Origin: Clostridiaceae bacterium
GTDB taxonomy: Bacteria > Bacillota > Clostridia > Oscillospirales > Acutalibacteraceae
Direction: 5' to 3'
Assembly: GCA_016288315.1 (NCBI GenBank)
Contig: JAEEYU010000027.1
Coordinates: 1 to 33,275 of the forward strand
Length of the DNA stretch: 33,275 nt
Shown here piece by piece: positions 16,101 through 23,686 of the stretch; position 1 is the stretch's first letter, and each line of letters begins with the position of its first letter. Below the pieces are notes generated by a model. The model was not told where the DNA came from. It did not search any database and worked only from the letters and a program-made list of their open reading frames with translations. A program made the translations under genes and the position numbers.

Positions 16101-18960
16101 CATAAAACGCATCCGTTCCAATTGTTGTTATGCCTGACGGAACGGTTATGCTTGCCGTTCCGGTGCAGCCGTAAAAAGCATAGTCGTTAATTTTCGCAAC
16201 GCTCCCGTCATCGGGTATAACGCTGTTTTTACATCCGAAATATATTGAATTGTCAGATATTTGAATAAGACAGTTGTCGGTTGAACGGTAAGTCGTGTTG
16301 TCTTCCGAGACCGTTATTGTTTCAACATTACCGCAACCTCTGAATGCACCGGGGACTAAAAGCCAGATGAAAACACCGGTTCTGTTTTCACCGATTTTTG
16401 TAACATTCTGCGATATATAAACCGATTCAATCAGATTGTTGATGTAATTCGTGTCGGCGAAGGCCGAGCGGCTTATTGCTGTTACATTTTTACCTTCGAG
16501 TGTTTCCGGGATTACAAGATCCCTTAACGGGCGTTTCAGGCCATTTATAATTATTGTTGTTGGCGAAGAGGTTGGTTTTGAATAGATAAAAAAGTCCGTA
16601 TCCGATAGAAATTGCAGAGTAATGCCGTTATCATTAAACCCGCCGTTTGTGCTGTTCCACTCACTCTGCGTGCCGTAATAATACAGGGTAAATGAATTGT
16701 TTACTCCCTCAAACGCGTTTCGTGTCAAAACGGTGTTTTTGTTCATAATATAATATTCCCAAACGGAAACAAGGTCGGAGAATGCACCGTCGGCAATATA
16801 CTCAACCGTGTTTTTCGTCTGATAAAAATGTAAATCGGAATAACCGCGCCGAACTTTGAGAAGAATGTTAGCCAAATACAGTTCTTTAAAACCCGCGGCT
16901 GACAAAAGCCAGTTGCTGTTGTTGTCATAATACGCGGTGTTGCTGAAAGCGTCGGGGCGGATATCAACCGCGCCGTCGGGAAGACTAATCTCCGAAAGCC
17001 CCGTGCAGTTTTTAAAAGCGGAGCCGCCTATAATTTCAACGCTGTCCGGAATAACAATTCCGGTAAGCCCCGAACAGTTTTCAAAAGCGGAATCAGCAAT
17101 CAGCCTTGTGCCGTTTTTTACAGTGTAAGTTTCGGTGACGGAGGAAGCGGCTTTAATAAGACAGTCACCGATATACAATACGCCGTTTTCCCAGTTTGAT
17201 GCGTTCCCGTAATAAGCCGTACCTGCAAAAACATTCACGCCGATACGCTTAACAGTGTTTGTCAGAGTAATATTTTCAAGAAGCGTATACCCCTGAAATA
17301 CGGAATCGCCGATTTCCTTTATCGCTCCGTTTTCATCATCAATTAATAAAGAGGTAACTCTTTGTTTTAAATCTATATTATTATAATATTCGGGAATTTC
17401 ATTGATTGATGCATAATTGACTTGGGCGCTTATTGTAAGCGTTGCCGTGTCATCCGCATCCCATACCCATTCGCCGGTACAACCATTATTGATATTAAAT
17501 GTTAAAGGTGGAATAAGATGCGTAGCATTAAGCAGATACCCGTTGCCTTCGGGTTCGATTTTTTCTTTAAACAATATCCAGTCAGAATTATACCCCATAT
17601 AATAAGCGGCCGAGAGATTCACACAGTTTTTGAACGCGTTTTTACCGATGTATTCAACGCCTAAAGGTATTTCCACAGATGTCAGACTGGAAGAGAAACC
17701 CGCGCCGCCGGCGATTAGGGTTGTGCCGTATGGAACATTTAAACCTGTTCCGCTCTTGATGAGCCATTTTACGGAAATATATATGTTATTTTTCAGCGTT
17801 GAATAAGACAGGGTGTAATCATCGTTCTCGCCACGTGAGGGATTGTTTGTGCCGAAAGCTTTTTCACCGATTTTTTTAATGCCGCCCGGTGAATCCAGAT
17901 AAATTAAACGGTTGAAATTTGCGAACGCGTTATCTGCGATTTCCGTAATACCGTCTGAAAAATCAACAGATACTATGTTGTTTAATTCGTCCGCGGCTTT
18001 GTTAACCAATTGCTGACCGTCACCGCAGACACCGTTGCCTCTAACAATCAGTTTGTCGTTGATATAATTTTCCGACAAAGCGGAACTGAACGGAATCGCT
18101 GCCCAGGATACATCACCGCAGTTGCCTGTAATGCAGCCGAAAAAGCATTTTACACTGTTAGAAGGAGTTATATTCAAAGAACTTATATTCTGTTCAACCG
18201 GAACATTGTCAGCTATGCAACAATCTTCGCCGAAATAATATGCCGTAAAAGCACCGCTTAAAGCGGTTTGGCTGATGCTTTTTACGCTTGACGGTATTAT
18301 TATGCTTGAATCAAGCGGAGAATTATTGTTATTAAATATATTTGAAGCCGAAGCAGGAATTGTAATTCCGCCGATTGTTATAATTGACCCACGGTAAAAA
18401 GCGTATGAACCAATGGACTGAACACCGTCCGGTATATAAAAGTTTAACGCATTAAGCATCCCTGCGAAAGCATAATTACCTATTGTTCTAACGGTGTTTT
18501 CAATTTCAATGGTTGTTATCGGGCAAACGGTCCACTGATTTTGCGTTGTTGCCGAATACCACGGTGCCGGGGCGGTTGCCGTGTAATTCATCATCGCACC
18601 TACGCCCTTAATATAGAGCGTTTTGCTGCTGTCATAATACTCCCATGTTAAATTATTGTCCGCTTCTCCGTCTTCATTGCTGTCATAGCCGCAGTAACCC
18701 GAATATGTCGGTGTATCCTCATCTGCGCTCGCTTTTGTGCCGAAAAAACCGAAACCGAGCAGTTTTATTTCGGGCAAGTGGATGTCTAAAATGCGGTTCA
18801 GGAGAGTTTTTACGGGAGAGAAGTCAATATTCAGCGCACCGATATGTGAAAAGTCAAGCTGAGCTATGCCGTCAAGCGGTGCGGTGCCGAACAGCATAAC
18901 AAAGCATAGCAGAAAAGCCAGCGCTCTTTTTAACAATCTTTTGCTTGCTTTCACAAACAT
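13177..18960 (-). CDS. Giant secreted LRR_5 (BspA-like) surface protein
   Basis: About 1,927 residues. Signal peptide at about 5-32 (RALAFLLCFVMLFGTAP). Next comes a short linker, then a module of the type SGYCGYDSN...LTWEYY...LYIKGVGAMMNY, repeated in variant form later (GEWVWDADDTATLTIS). By eye some 35-40 LRR_5 units follow (consensus IPDSVEIIGGSAFKNCTGL). Near the C-terminus are two paired-cysteine segments (CTVSGLTTKTCIDPYC and CSRKGC), an Ig-like domain clearly similar to that of the 725-aa protein, and a last helix GFFERLIEVLKTLLFRF. No sortase signal. The start is uncertain: ATG 18960 has its ribosome site (AAGGGGG) only 2 bases away, so the GTG at 18954 is an equal candidate. It follows the protease gene by about 41 bases and is probably co-transcribed. 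Confidence 0.88.
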   Translation of the reverse strand: MFVKASKRLLKRALAFLLCFVMLFGTAPLDGIAQLDFSHIGALNIDFSPVKTLLNRILDIHLPEIKLLGFGFFGTKASADEDTPTYSGYCGYDSNEDGEADNNLTWEYYDSSKTLYIKGVGAMMNYTATAPAPWYSATTQNQWTVCPITTIEIENTVRTIGNYAFAGMLNALNFYIPDGVQSIGSYAFYRGSIITIGGITIPASASNIFNNNNSPLDSSIIIPSSVKSISQTALSGAFTAYYFGEDCCIADNVPVEQNISSLNITPSNSVKCFFGCITGNCGDVSWAAIPFSSALSENYINDKLIVRGNGVCGDGQQLVNKAADELNNIVSVDFSDGITEIADNAFANFNRLIYLDSPGGIKKIGEKAFGTNNPSRGENDDYTLSYSTLKNNIYISVKWLIKSGTGLNVPYGTTLIAGGAGFSSSLTSVEIPLGVEYIGKNAFKNCVNLSAAYYMGYNSDWILFKEKIEPEGNGYLLNATHLIPPLTFNINNGCTGEWVWDADDTATLTISAQVNYASINEIPEYYNNIDLKQRVTSLLIDDENGAIKEIGDSVFQGYTLLENITLTNTVKRIGVNVFAGTAYYGNASNWENGVLYIGDCLIKAASSVTETYTVKNGTRLIADSAFENCSGLTGIVIPDSVEIIGGSAFKNCTGLSEISLPDGAVDIRPDAFSNTAYYDNNSNWLLSAAGFKELYLANILLKVRRGYSDLHFYQTKNTVEYIADGAFSDLVSVWEYYIMNKNTVLTRNAFEGVNNSFTLYYYGTQSEWNSTNGGFNDNGITLQFLSDTDFFIYSKPTSSPTTIIINGLKRPLRDLVIPETLEGKNVTAISRSAFADTNYINNLIESVYISQNVTKIGENRTGVFIWLLVPGAFRGCGNVETITVSEDNTTYRSTDNCLIQISDNSIYFGCKNSVIPDDGSVAKINDYAFYGCTGTASITVPSGITTIGTDAFYDVPNICYSGSADGSPWGARNVNAYVEGSLIYRDSTKTELLACSSEAAEAIILPSSVETIAEKTFYNCKRITGVAIPYGVESIADEVFYRCTGLKNIAIPNSVESIGCRAFYGCSALENVTIPNSVETIGSEAFSGCTGVETIAIPYSVTSIGVNAFFNVLNITYNEQMSIITAILSPWGAKSFNTYQYVENGLVYFDETKTVLTGCTSNAADINGNVAVPDTVLEVGDKCFSGISNVKSIEFDSEELIDFSETSFAECENLETVLSPNTFDGITFMLDEPVNLLKLTKTAQDEEVGINDMNGIVFCNKNKKGTYTVPDHIEYICEAAFANCIDLSVEIPESVTLLRICENAFLNSKKYNDWKAQGAAKLFKIGNYIISGSESLSSMTSSDFSNIKCIADAAFSKSPELATVNFENASDIYIGTGAFDGTAFANGLQWQNGAKYIGNQLYKVDESFTGSFSVSEGMLTINNGAFANCVNVTDVIIPDSVAYIGKNAFENCLSLETVTLGNGLRQIDTCAFKDCISLTGITIPKSVYKIGDFAFMNCDSLVSFNVSAGNSVYKSSEGILFKTGIEGDSLIQYPAGKATVDTYTLDCVRVESFAFRNCRNINNIDPGENKIEFGYRNPFAKSSALYHSENYIVSGDTLVRWTVPKGEEEATLDISKDERLCNITIIGANAFEGETKLKSIVFNRNLEEIKESAFEGCTGLTGISFKGSKRLSIIKDHAFDGCVNLKSLEFYVDPSNNDSNTNMKIIGDFAFTDTNVPESVTECLSDCSVSSYAFHRHHYETVGGLPATCTVSGLTTKTCIDPYCAKTINITLPALGHMFSFTDNYDGTKTATCSRKGCNESITYPVIENKSLKDAVIKAEKSIKATRASKVTVKATAENVPSDYYLVIYEDGVFCAKGNNKSVTYNIDELTQNKVLTVKIVDKYGNPVQAENTQTDITVVIRLGFFERLIEVLKTLLFRFCQTIINT

Positions 18961-19001
18961 TTCCCCCTTGCCATAAATAATTATACAAAGCTGATGCACT
19001 G

Positions 19002-20717
19002 TTATAAATCGGCGAACAATCTCATTATTAAGAGCCAGAAAGATATCAGCGTGTCAATGATGCTTTCAATTTCCGGTATTTCTATTATAATGCCGACGGA
19101 TATTTTATCACCGTCGGAAGCAACATCCGCCTGATATGTTTCATCCGTGTCGTCAGCGCGCGTTATAACAACTTTGAAATCATCCGCCGCGTAAAAACCG
19201 TCAATTATAATAGAGGCATAGTAATAACCTTTGTCGGGAATTTCTTCAGGGCTGATACTGTAAGACGCTTTATCGAGTTTATGTGACGAGCCGTTGTCTT
19301 CAAGAAGATAAACATCTTTTATTTTGCTGTTTTCATCGAGTTCCAGCCGAACACCCGAGACAAACGCTCCGCCGATGTCTTTGCTCCTTATAATTATTCT
19401 GTCTTCGGAAAAGACAAAATCCACATCTGGATTGTTTACAAGTTCCGATACGGTTCCGCTGTATGTTACGGGATCAACTCTGTCTACCTGCGTCATTTCT
19501 ATATTTACAATGGTATCTTCCGTAAAACGGTAGCCGTCGCGCGGAGATATCACAAACCTGTTGTCAACGGAACGAAGAGCAACTTTGTGATTTACAGAGT
19601 TGTCGTTTTCATCATAGCTGTAAGCCAGAAGCAGATTCTCCGTCAAATCAACTTTAAGTCTGTCAACATCCGTAAGCCAGTTTTCCGTTTTGACTGGCTT
19701 TGCGGGAACGGATAATTGTTTACCCGGTTTTACAATATATCGGATTAAACTGTCAGAATCAATCTCACGACCGTCAACTGTTACTTTTATATCGGAGTAT
19801 CTCATAGGATTTTCAAGTGCAATAAAATTATAGCCGTTTACTACATCCGTTTTAACGGTTTGCTCCGCTTTGTTTTTGCCGGCAATCTTTATTTCGGCGG
19901 CGTCAATATAACTGCCGCTTCTGAAGCCGACCGCGCCTGCCCTGAATAAGCCGAGCCAGAAGCTATCAGCGGTTTCGGCAGACAGAATTTCGGGATATTG
20001 AGTAACTTCAACCGAGGCGGCATAAAGAAAATGCTTTGTGTAGTTATATGAAAGATAAAAATAACCGTTTTTTCCGAAGTTTTCACCGTAACTGTTTTTG
20101 CATATCCAAGCGCCGTTTTTCTGTGAACCGTTATAATTGTCACGGTTGTAACTGTCATCCCATCCGACTATGGAAACAGCGTGGTTTTTCGTGAAGCCTT
20201 CCAACTGTCTGCTTTTGTCCTTATAACAATTCAGCGAAGCATTTTGTCTGTTGTAAAATGTATCGTTTTCAAATCCGTTTTCGGGCAGAGGAATCGCGGC
20301 GAAAATTGCTCCGTTCTCTTTGATTTTCTGCTTTAAGTATCTGTCACCTCTGCCTGTAAGGTTTTCAATTCCCGTGATATAGCAATTATTACCGAGATCA
20401 TATTTGACAGATGAATAAAGCACGGTGCCGAAATTTGTTGAGTCGCCTACTTTGTCAGCCAGGACCGCGCCCTTAAAAATCGCTTTGTTTGTCGATTTGC
20501 CGTTGTTATAAGCTTTGCAGTAAAAACTGCCGGCGGTTGATGCAAGGGCGTAAGTAAGACATGCTTCGCGGCTGCCCTGATCTTCAACTTTTGTGACACA
20601 GCCGAGATTGTCAATATCATTGTTATATGCGCTGTCATAAGCGGATCCGACAACCGCAAACGGCAAAAACAATGCGACCGAGCATATAACACAAATAAGT
20701 TTTTTTACCGTTGTCAT
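19002..20717 (-). CDS. Secreted papain-like cysteine protease (peptidase C1A)
   Basis: 571 residues from the ATG at 20717, which has AAGGTG 6 bases ahead and lies 10 bases past the sigma-factor stop. Signal peptide at 1-26. The catalytic domain starts almost at once, without a long pro-region: oxyanion Q47 in VEDQGS, nucleophile C53 (REACLTYA, exactly six residues later as in papain), H179 in NHAVSIVGWDD, N208 in GAWICKNSYGENFGKNGYFYLSY. The usual disulfide Cys before the nucleophile is Arg and the following Trp is Leu. Residues about 260-540 are beta-rich and include ADDFKVVITRADDTDETY; the end is a hydrophobic helix IDTLISFWLLIMRLF, a likely membrane or surface anchor. Position next to the sigma/CAP fusion suggests a role in signalling or processing of surface proteins. 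Confidence 0.88.
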   Translation of the reverse strand: MTTVKKLICVICSVALFLPFAVVGSAYDSAYNNDIDNLGCVTKVEDQGSREACLTYALASTAGSFYCKAYNNGKSTNKAIFKGAVLADKVGDSTNFGTVLYSSVKYDLGNNCYITGIENLTGRGDRYLKQKIKENGAIFAAIPLPENGFENDTFYNRQNASLNCYKDKSRQLEGFTKNHAVSIVGWDDSYNRDNYNGSQKNGAWICKNSYGENFGKNGYFYLSYNYTKHFLYAASVEVTQYPEILSAETADSFWLGLFRAGAVGFRSGSYIDAAEIKIAGKNKAEQTVKTDVVNGYNFIALENPMRYSDIKVTVDGREIDSDSLIRYIVKPGKQLSVPAKPVKTENWLTDVDRLKVDLTENLLLAYSYDENDNSVNHKVALRSVDNRFVISPRDGYRFTEDTIVNIEMTQVDRVDPVTYSGTVSELVNNPDVDFVFSEDRIIIRSKDIGGAFVSGVRLELDENSKIKDVYLLEDNGSSHKLDKASYSISPEEIPDKGYYYASIIIDGFYAADDFKVVITRADDTDETYQADVASDGDKISVGIIIEIPEIESIIDTLISFWLLIMRLFADL

Positions 20718-20727
20718 ACTCTTCACC

Positions 20728-22584
20728 TTAATTCCCCATTTCTTTTTTTTCTGTTCGCTGTTCACGGATGCTCTCAATCCATTCATTTATTTTCATAGTT
20801 ACAACATCAAGAGGAGTGTCGCTTGTAAGAAGAGGACCGATAACGGGAACATCTTTTATTTCTTCTGCAAAATTATTGAGATTTTCAATTCTGTCACCGG
20901 CAAATTCCGTTCCTATATCGGAAATGTCATCTTTCCTGTCTCTGAAAATTTCGCCTATACCGATAATGTTCTCCAGACTGCCTCTTTCCGAGTAGAGATG
21001 AACAACAAAGGTCAGCACCCCCGTTTCGGGGTTTTCGGAAACGCCCACGCCGATTTTACTTATATCGCGGTTCTTTATACTTTCATCCGACGAGAGCGTG
21101 TCGAAAATATCGGCAGCCGTTTTGCCGTATGCCCTCACCTCAAGCCGTGTGCCCGAGGTGTAGCCGTTCTGGTCAAAAACCGTGGTGTAGCTCGTGCCGT
21201 CGGGACGGATGGAATTCTGCCTGCCCGACCACGCTATCTCCTCAGCCCGGACCCCCGCCTGCTCGGAAAGCTTTTCATCCTGAGTGAGCGAACTCGAACC
21301 TGAGCCCGACCGTATATCATTGATTTTGTTTAAAACCGATGTTATTTCGCCCGAGTAAGTCTGCATATTCTGCTTGGCATACGGCAGCATTTCATCGTAG
21401 GTTGCCGAGAAGCCCGATCTGTCGGCAACGGGCTTGCCGTAATATGTTTCAACGCCGTTTCGCGTGTTGCGCGCATAATCCTGTGACGAAAAGCGCACGC
21501 CGTATCTGCCTGTTACGAGATTGGAGCGCACCTCAATCATTTCGCCCTCCGGCACCTCCAGCGTTTCGCCGAGGAAGTTTGAATCCTCATCGGAGCGTTT
21601 TATTGTTGTTTCCGCCGTGTTGAGTTTCTGCTCGTCAATCTGCTCAACAACAGTCGTTGTGGTTTCGGCGTTTTTCTCGCTGTTCCTGCTTCTGATTGCG
21701 TTTGTGCCCGCGACCGCGCCGCCGATAACACCTGCGGTGGCGATTATCGCCGCAACCGGTTTCAAACCCGCTCCTTTGTCGTGAGAGGAGCCCGCAGAAC
21801 CGAAATGCGAGAAGAAATCAGCAATATGGAACTTGAATTTTTCAAGCACTGAAAAGCCCTGTGACTCAAGCTCCTGAACTTTTTCAAGTAAAGGAGCAAA
21901 GTCAGAATATTCTTTTCGGAAAGAATCCGTTCCTGAATGTCTGAGAGCCCATCTGACGACAGATATCGGAGCAACTCCGAGAAGTTTGCCGTGCTTTTTC
22001 TCATATTCGGAGATTGCCCTGACGAGATCCTTTTTTGCTTGCACCAGGCGGCTTTTCACCGTGTTTTCATTTACGTACAGAGACTCGGCAATCTCTTTAG
22101 TTGTCATATCATTATAATAATAAAGAACAACTGCCGTTCTTTTATCGTCACCGAGCGAATCTATCATTTTCATAACCTCGTGGGCAAGTTCGGCATTGTC
22201 AAGACTTGCCTCAGGAATAAAGCTTTCGTCCTCATTTTCGACGAAATCCATTATCGAGGCTTCTTCACCTTCATCATTTGAAAAATAAGCGTCGGCAAAA
22301 CGCTCAGGGTGATTCTTACGCAGCAAATCCTTTGCCTTGTTTGCTACAACACGATTGAACCAGCTTTGAAAAGAATCGGGATTTTCAACCGCTCCGATGT
22401 TTTCAAGCATATAAATGTATGATTCCTGCAAGATATCTTCGGCGTTATCTTCGCTTTTTGATATTTTGAGCGCAGTGAAATAAGCCGACTCACGGGTGGC
22501 GTTGTAAATATCCTCAAACACCATACCGTCGCCCTGCTGCAGTTTTATTATCAATTTGGAAAGAGCGGTTTTGTCAATACCCAT
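20728..22584 (-). CDS. ECF sigma factor fused through a membrane span to an extracytoplasmic CAP/SCP domain
   Basis: 618 residues, about three times a normal ECF sigma. Sigma region 2 at about 24-92 (SEDNAEDILQESYIYML, then SFQSWFNRVVANKAKDLLRK); region 4 at about 133-190 (LGDDKRTAVVLYYYNDMTTK then VNENTVKSRLVQAKKDL). A linker leads to one hydrophobic span, about 276-297 (AAIIATAGVIGGAVAGTNAI), preceded by Lys and followed by RSR. The rest is extracytoplasmic: Thr/Glu-rich stalk, then a CAP domain at about 414-532 (VLNKINDIRSGSGSSSL, IRPDGTSYTTVF, SKIGVGV). In the CAP cavity E482 is kept, but the usual His before RPDG is Ser458 and the later His is absent, hinting at binding rather than catalysis. 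Ribosome site AAGGTG. This reads as a one-piece membrane sensor-sigma. Confidence 0.85.
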   Translation of the reverse strand: MGIDKTALSKLIIKLQQGDGMVFEDIYNATRESAYFTALKISKSEDNAEDILQESYIYMLENIGAVENPDSFQSWFNRVVANKAKDLLRKNHPERFADAYFSNDEGEEASIMDFVENEDESFIPEASLDNAELAHEVMKMIDSLGDDKRTAVVLYYYNDMTTKEIAESLYVNENTVKSRLVQAKKDLVRAISEYEKKHGKLLGVAPISVVRWALRHSGTDSFRKEYSDFAPLLEKVQELESQGFSVLEKFKFHIADFFSHFGSAGSSHDKGAGLKPVAAIIATAGVIGGAVAGTNAIRSRNSEKNAETTTTVVEQIDEQKLNTAETTIKRSDEDSNFLGETLEVPEGEMIEVRSNLVTGRYGVRFSSQDYARNTRNGVETYYGKPVADRSGFSATYDEMLPYAKQNMQTYSGEITSVLNKINDIRSGSGSSSLTQDEKLSEQAGVRAEEIAWSGRQNSIRPDGTSYTTVFDQNGYTSGTRLEVRAYGKTAADIFDTLSSDESIKNRDISKIGVGVSENPETGVLTFVVHLYSERGSLENIIGIGEIFRDRKDDISDIGTEFAGDRIENLNNFAEEIKDVPVIGPLLTSDTPLDVVTMKINEWIESIREQRTEKKEMGN

Positions 22585-22620
22585 TAAATCACCTTAACAA
22601 ACGCAAAAACCCAACCCGTC

Positions 22621-22667
22621 AGATAGATTTGTTTCCGAAAAGTGTCTTCCGGAAAAAGTGACAAGTC
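22621..22667 (-). promoter_or_regulatory. Tandem direct repeat in the sigma-gene leader, candidate autoregulatory site
   Basis: Adjacent near-copies TGTTTCCGAAAAGTG (22630-22644) and TCTTCCGGAAAAAGTG (22645-22660) on the + strand. They lie between the sigma-A promoter and the start codon. ECF factors often control their own genes, so this may be a second, self-recognised promoter or a regulator site. Confidence 0.35.
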
Positions 22668-22722
22668 AGGCATTATTAATCAATATTAAAATCCTTTCGC
22701 TGTAAGCCAATCCAGCGTAATA

Positions 22723-22752
22723 ATTATATACTATTTCAAGTAAATAAGTCAA
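22723..22752 (-). promoter_or_regulatory. Sigma-A promoter of the sigma/protease/LRR operon
   Basis: Minus strand TTGACT (22752-22747), 18-base spacer, perfect TATAAT (22728-22723). It would start transcription about 145 bases before the sigma gene. Confidence 0.75.
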
Positions 22753-22790
22753 CATTTAAATATCACCTGATTAAATTGTTCCGGGGCAAA

Positions 22791-22897
22791 GCCGTCCTCT
22801 CCTGCCGACAGCGCCGTCATCGCTTTGCATTGAGACATGCACGGATTGGCTTAACAATATATTTCTGACAACGACGCCGCCGGAAGGAAAGGACGGC
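22791..22897. repeat. Long imperfect inverted repeat
   Basis: Arms 22791-22807 (GCCGTCCTCTCCTGCCG) and 22881-22897 (CGGAAGGAAAGGACGGC) pair at 15 of 17 positions, plus one G-U in RNA; further pairing continues inward through GCGCCGTC-like segments. No T tract follows. An 11-bp pair TAAGCCAATCC (22703-22713) and GGATTGGCTTA (22843-22853) overlaps it. It fills the gap between the small ORF and the sigma promoter. Confidence 0.55.
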
Positions 22898-22906
22898 CGT
22901 AACCGC

Positions 22907-23035
22907 TTACTGAAGGCTTTTGCTCAGAAACGCAGTAAGAATCCTCAACAGGAGCTCAACTTTTTTCTTGTCCGTCATCTCCGTTTCTTCTGCTGCGAGT
23001 TTTAAACTGATGCGGATAAGATCATCCAGAGTCAA
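22907..23035 (-). CDS. Small protein of 42 residues, TTG start
   Basis: Not recognised. Starting at the TTG at 23035, which has AAGGAG 9 bases ahead, the frame reads MTLDDLIRISLKLAAEE, then a short polar turn with DKKK, then VELLLRILTAFLSKSLQ and a TAA stop. It would fold as two amphipathic helices, the second rather hydrophobic and similar in style to the C-terminal helices of the nearby secreted proteins. There is no signal peptide. It lies between LemA and the sigma factor on the same strand; possible roles include a regulator or partner of the sigma factor, but nothing proves this. A competing ATG at 23041-region reads only six codons, so the TTG is preferred. Confidence 0.5.
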   Translation of the reverse strand: MTLDDLIRISLKLAAEETEMTDKKKVELLLRILTAFLSKSLQ

Positions 23036-23122
23036 TAAGCATCACTCCTTAATGTTTTTAAGTTGACAACGAAATAAACCGAAAATCAATTGACAAGTAG
23101 GGGCGCCGTCTCGTATTCAAAG

Positions 23123-23668
23123 TTAAAATTCGATGCTGTAATCCTGTTTTTTATGTTCTTCCGCTTCAAAATAACTCTCGGTTTTCTCATTCATAAAGTT
23201 TGCGATAATGTTGCTGGGAAAACCCTGTATTTTTTTGTTGAGCTCCGAGACTTCAAGGTTGTATTTTCGCCTTGTTGCCTGAAGAGTGTTTTCAAGATCA
23301 TAAATGGCATCCTGCAGATGCATAAAATTCTCGTTTGCTTTGAGTTCGGGATAGTTTTCGGCAAGAGCATTTATCTGAGACAGAGCTGCTCCGAGTTCAT
23401 TGTTTACTGCTGAAAGTTCCTCGCCGCTCATACCTTTTCTGAGCTTTGTAACATTTTCCAGAACGGAAGATTCATGGCCGGCGTATCCCTTCACTGTCGC
23501 GTTCAGTTTCACAAGAGTGTCATAACGGTTTGTAAGCGCAATTTCAATTCCCGAACGGGCAGCTTCGACCTCCTGCCGCTGGAATTTGAAATAATTGCGG
23601 GTTTTGATAATATAAATCAGAATTGAAAAAGCAAATAATCCGGCAATAATCAGCAAAGTCTTTTCCAT
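23123..23668 (-). CDS. lemA: LemA family membrane protein
   Basis: 181 residues. One N-terminal membrane span (about 5-24), then a long helical domain outside or facing the membrane. The LemA signature is clear: RRYDTL-like NRYDTLVKLNATVKGYAGHE (about 47-66), then NENFMHLQDAIYDLENTLQA (about 111-130) and NKKIQGFPSNIIANF (about 144-158). LemA proteins are widespread; their function is unsettled and they often pair with DUF3137 or TPM-domain proteins. That is the case here: it follows the DUF3137 gene by 18 bases with an AAAGGAG ribosome site, so the two should be made together. Confidence 0.92.
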   Translation of the reverse strand: MEKTLLIIAGLFAFSILIYIIKTRNYFKFQRQEVEAARSGIEIALTNRYDTLVKLNATVKGYAGHESSVLENVTKLRKGMSGEELSAVNNELGAALSQINALAENYPELKANENFMHLQDAIYDLENTLQATRRKYNLEVSELNKKIQGFPSNIIANFMNEKTESYFEAEEHKKQDYSIEF

Positions 23669-23686
23669 TGTGTTTATCTCCTTTTA

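Noticed and set aside
13177..18960. CRISPR-like repetition
   Set aside because: Repeated words are LRR codons of unequal spacing inside an intact reading frame; no identical repeats with unique spacers.
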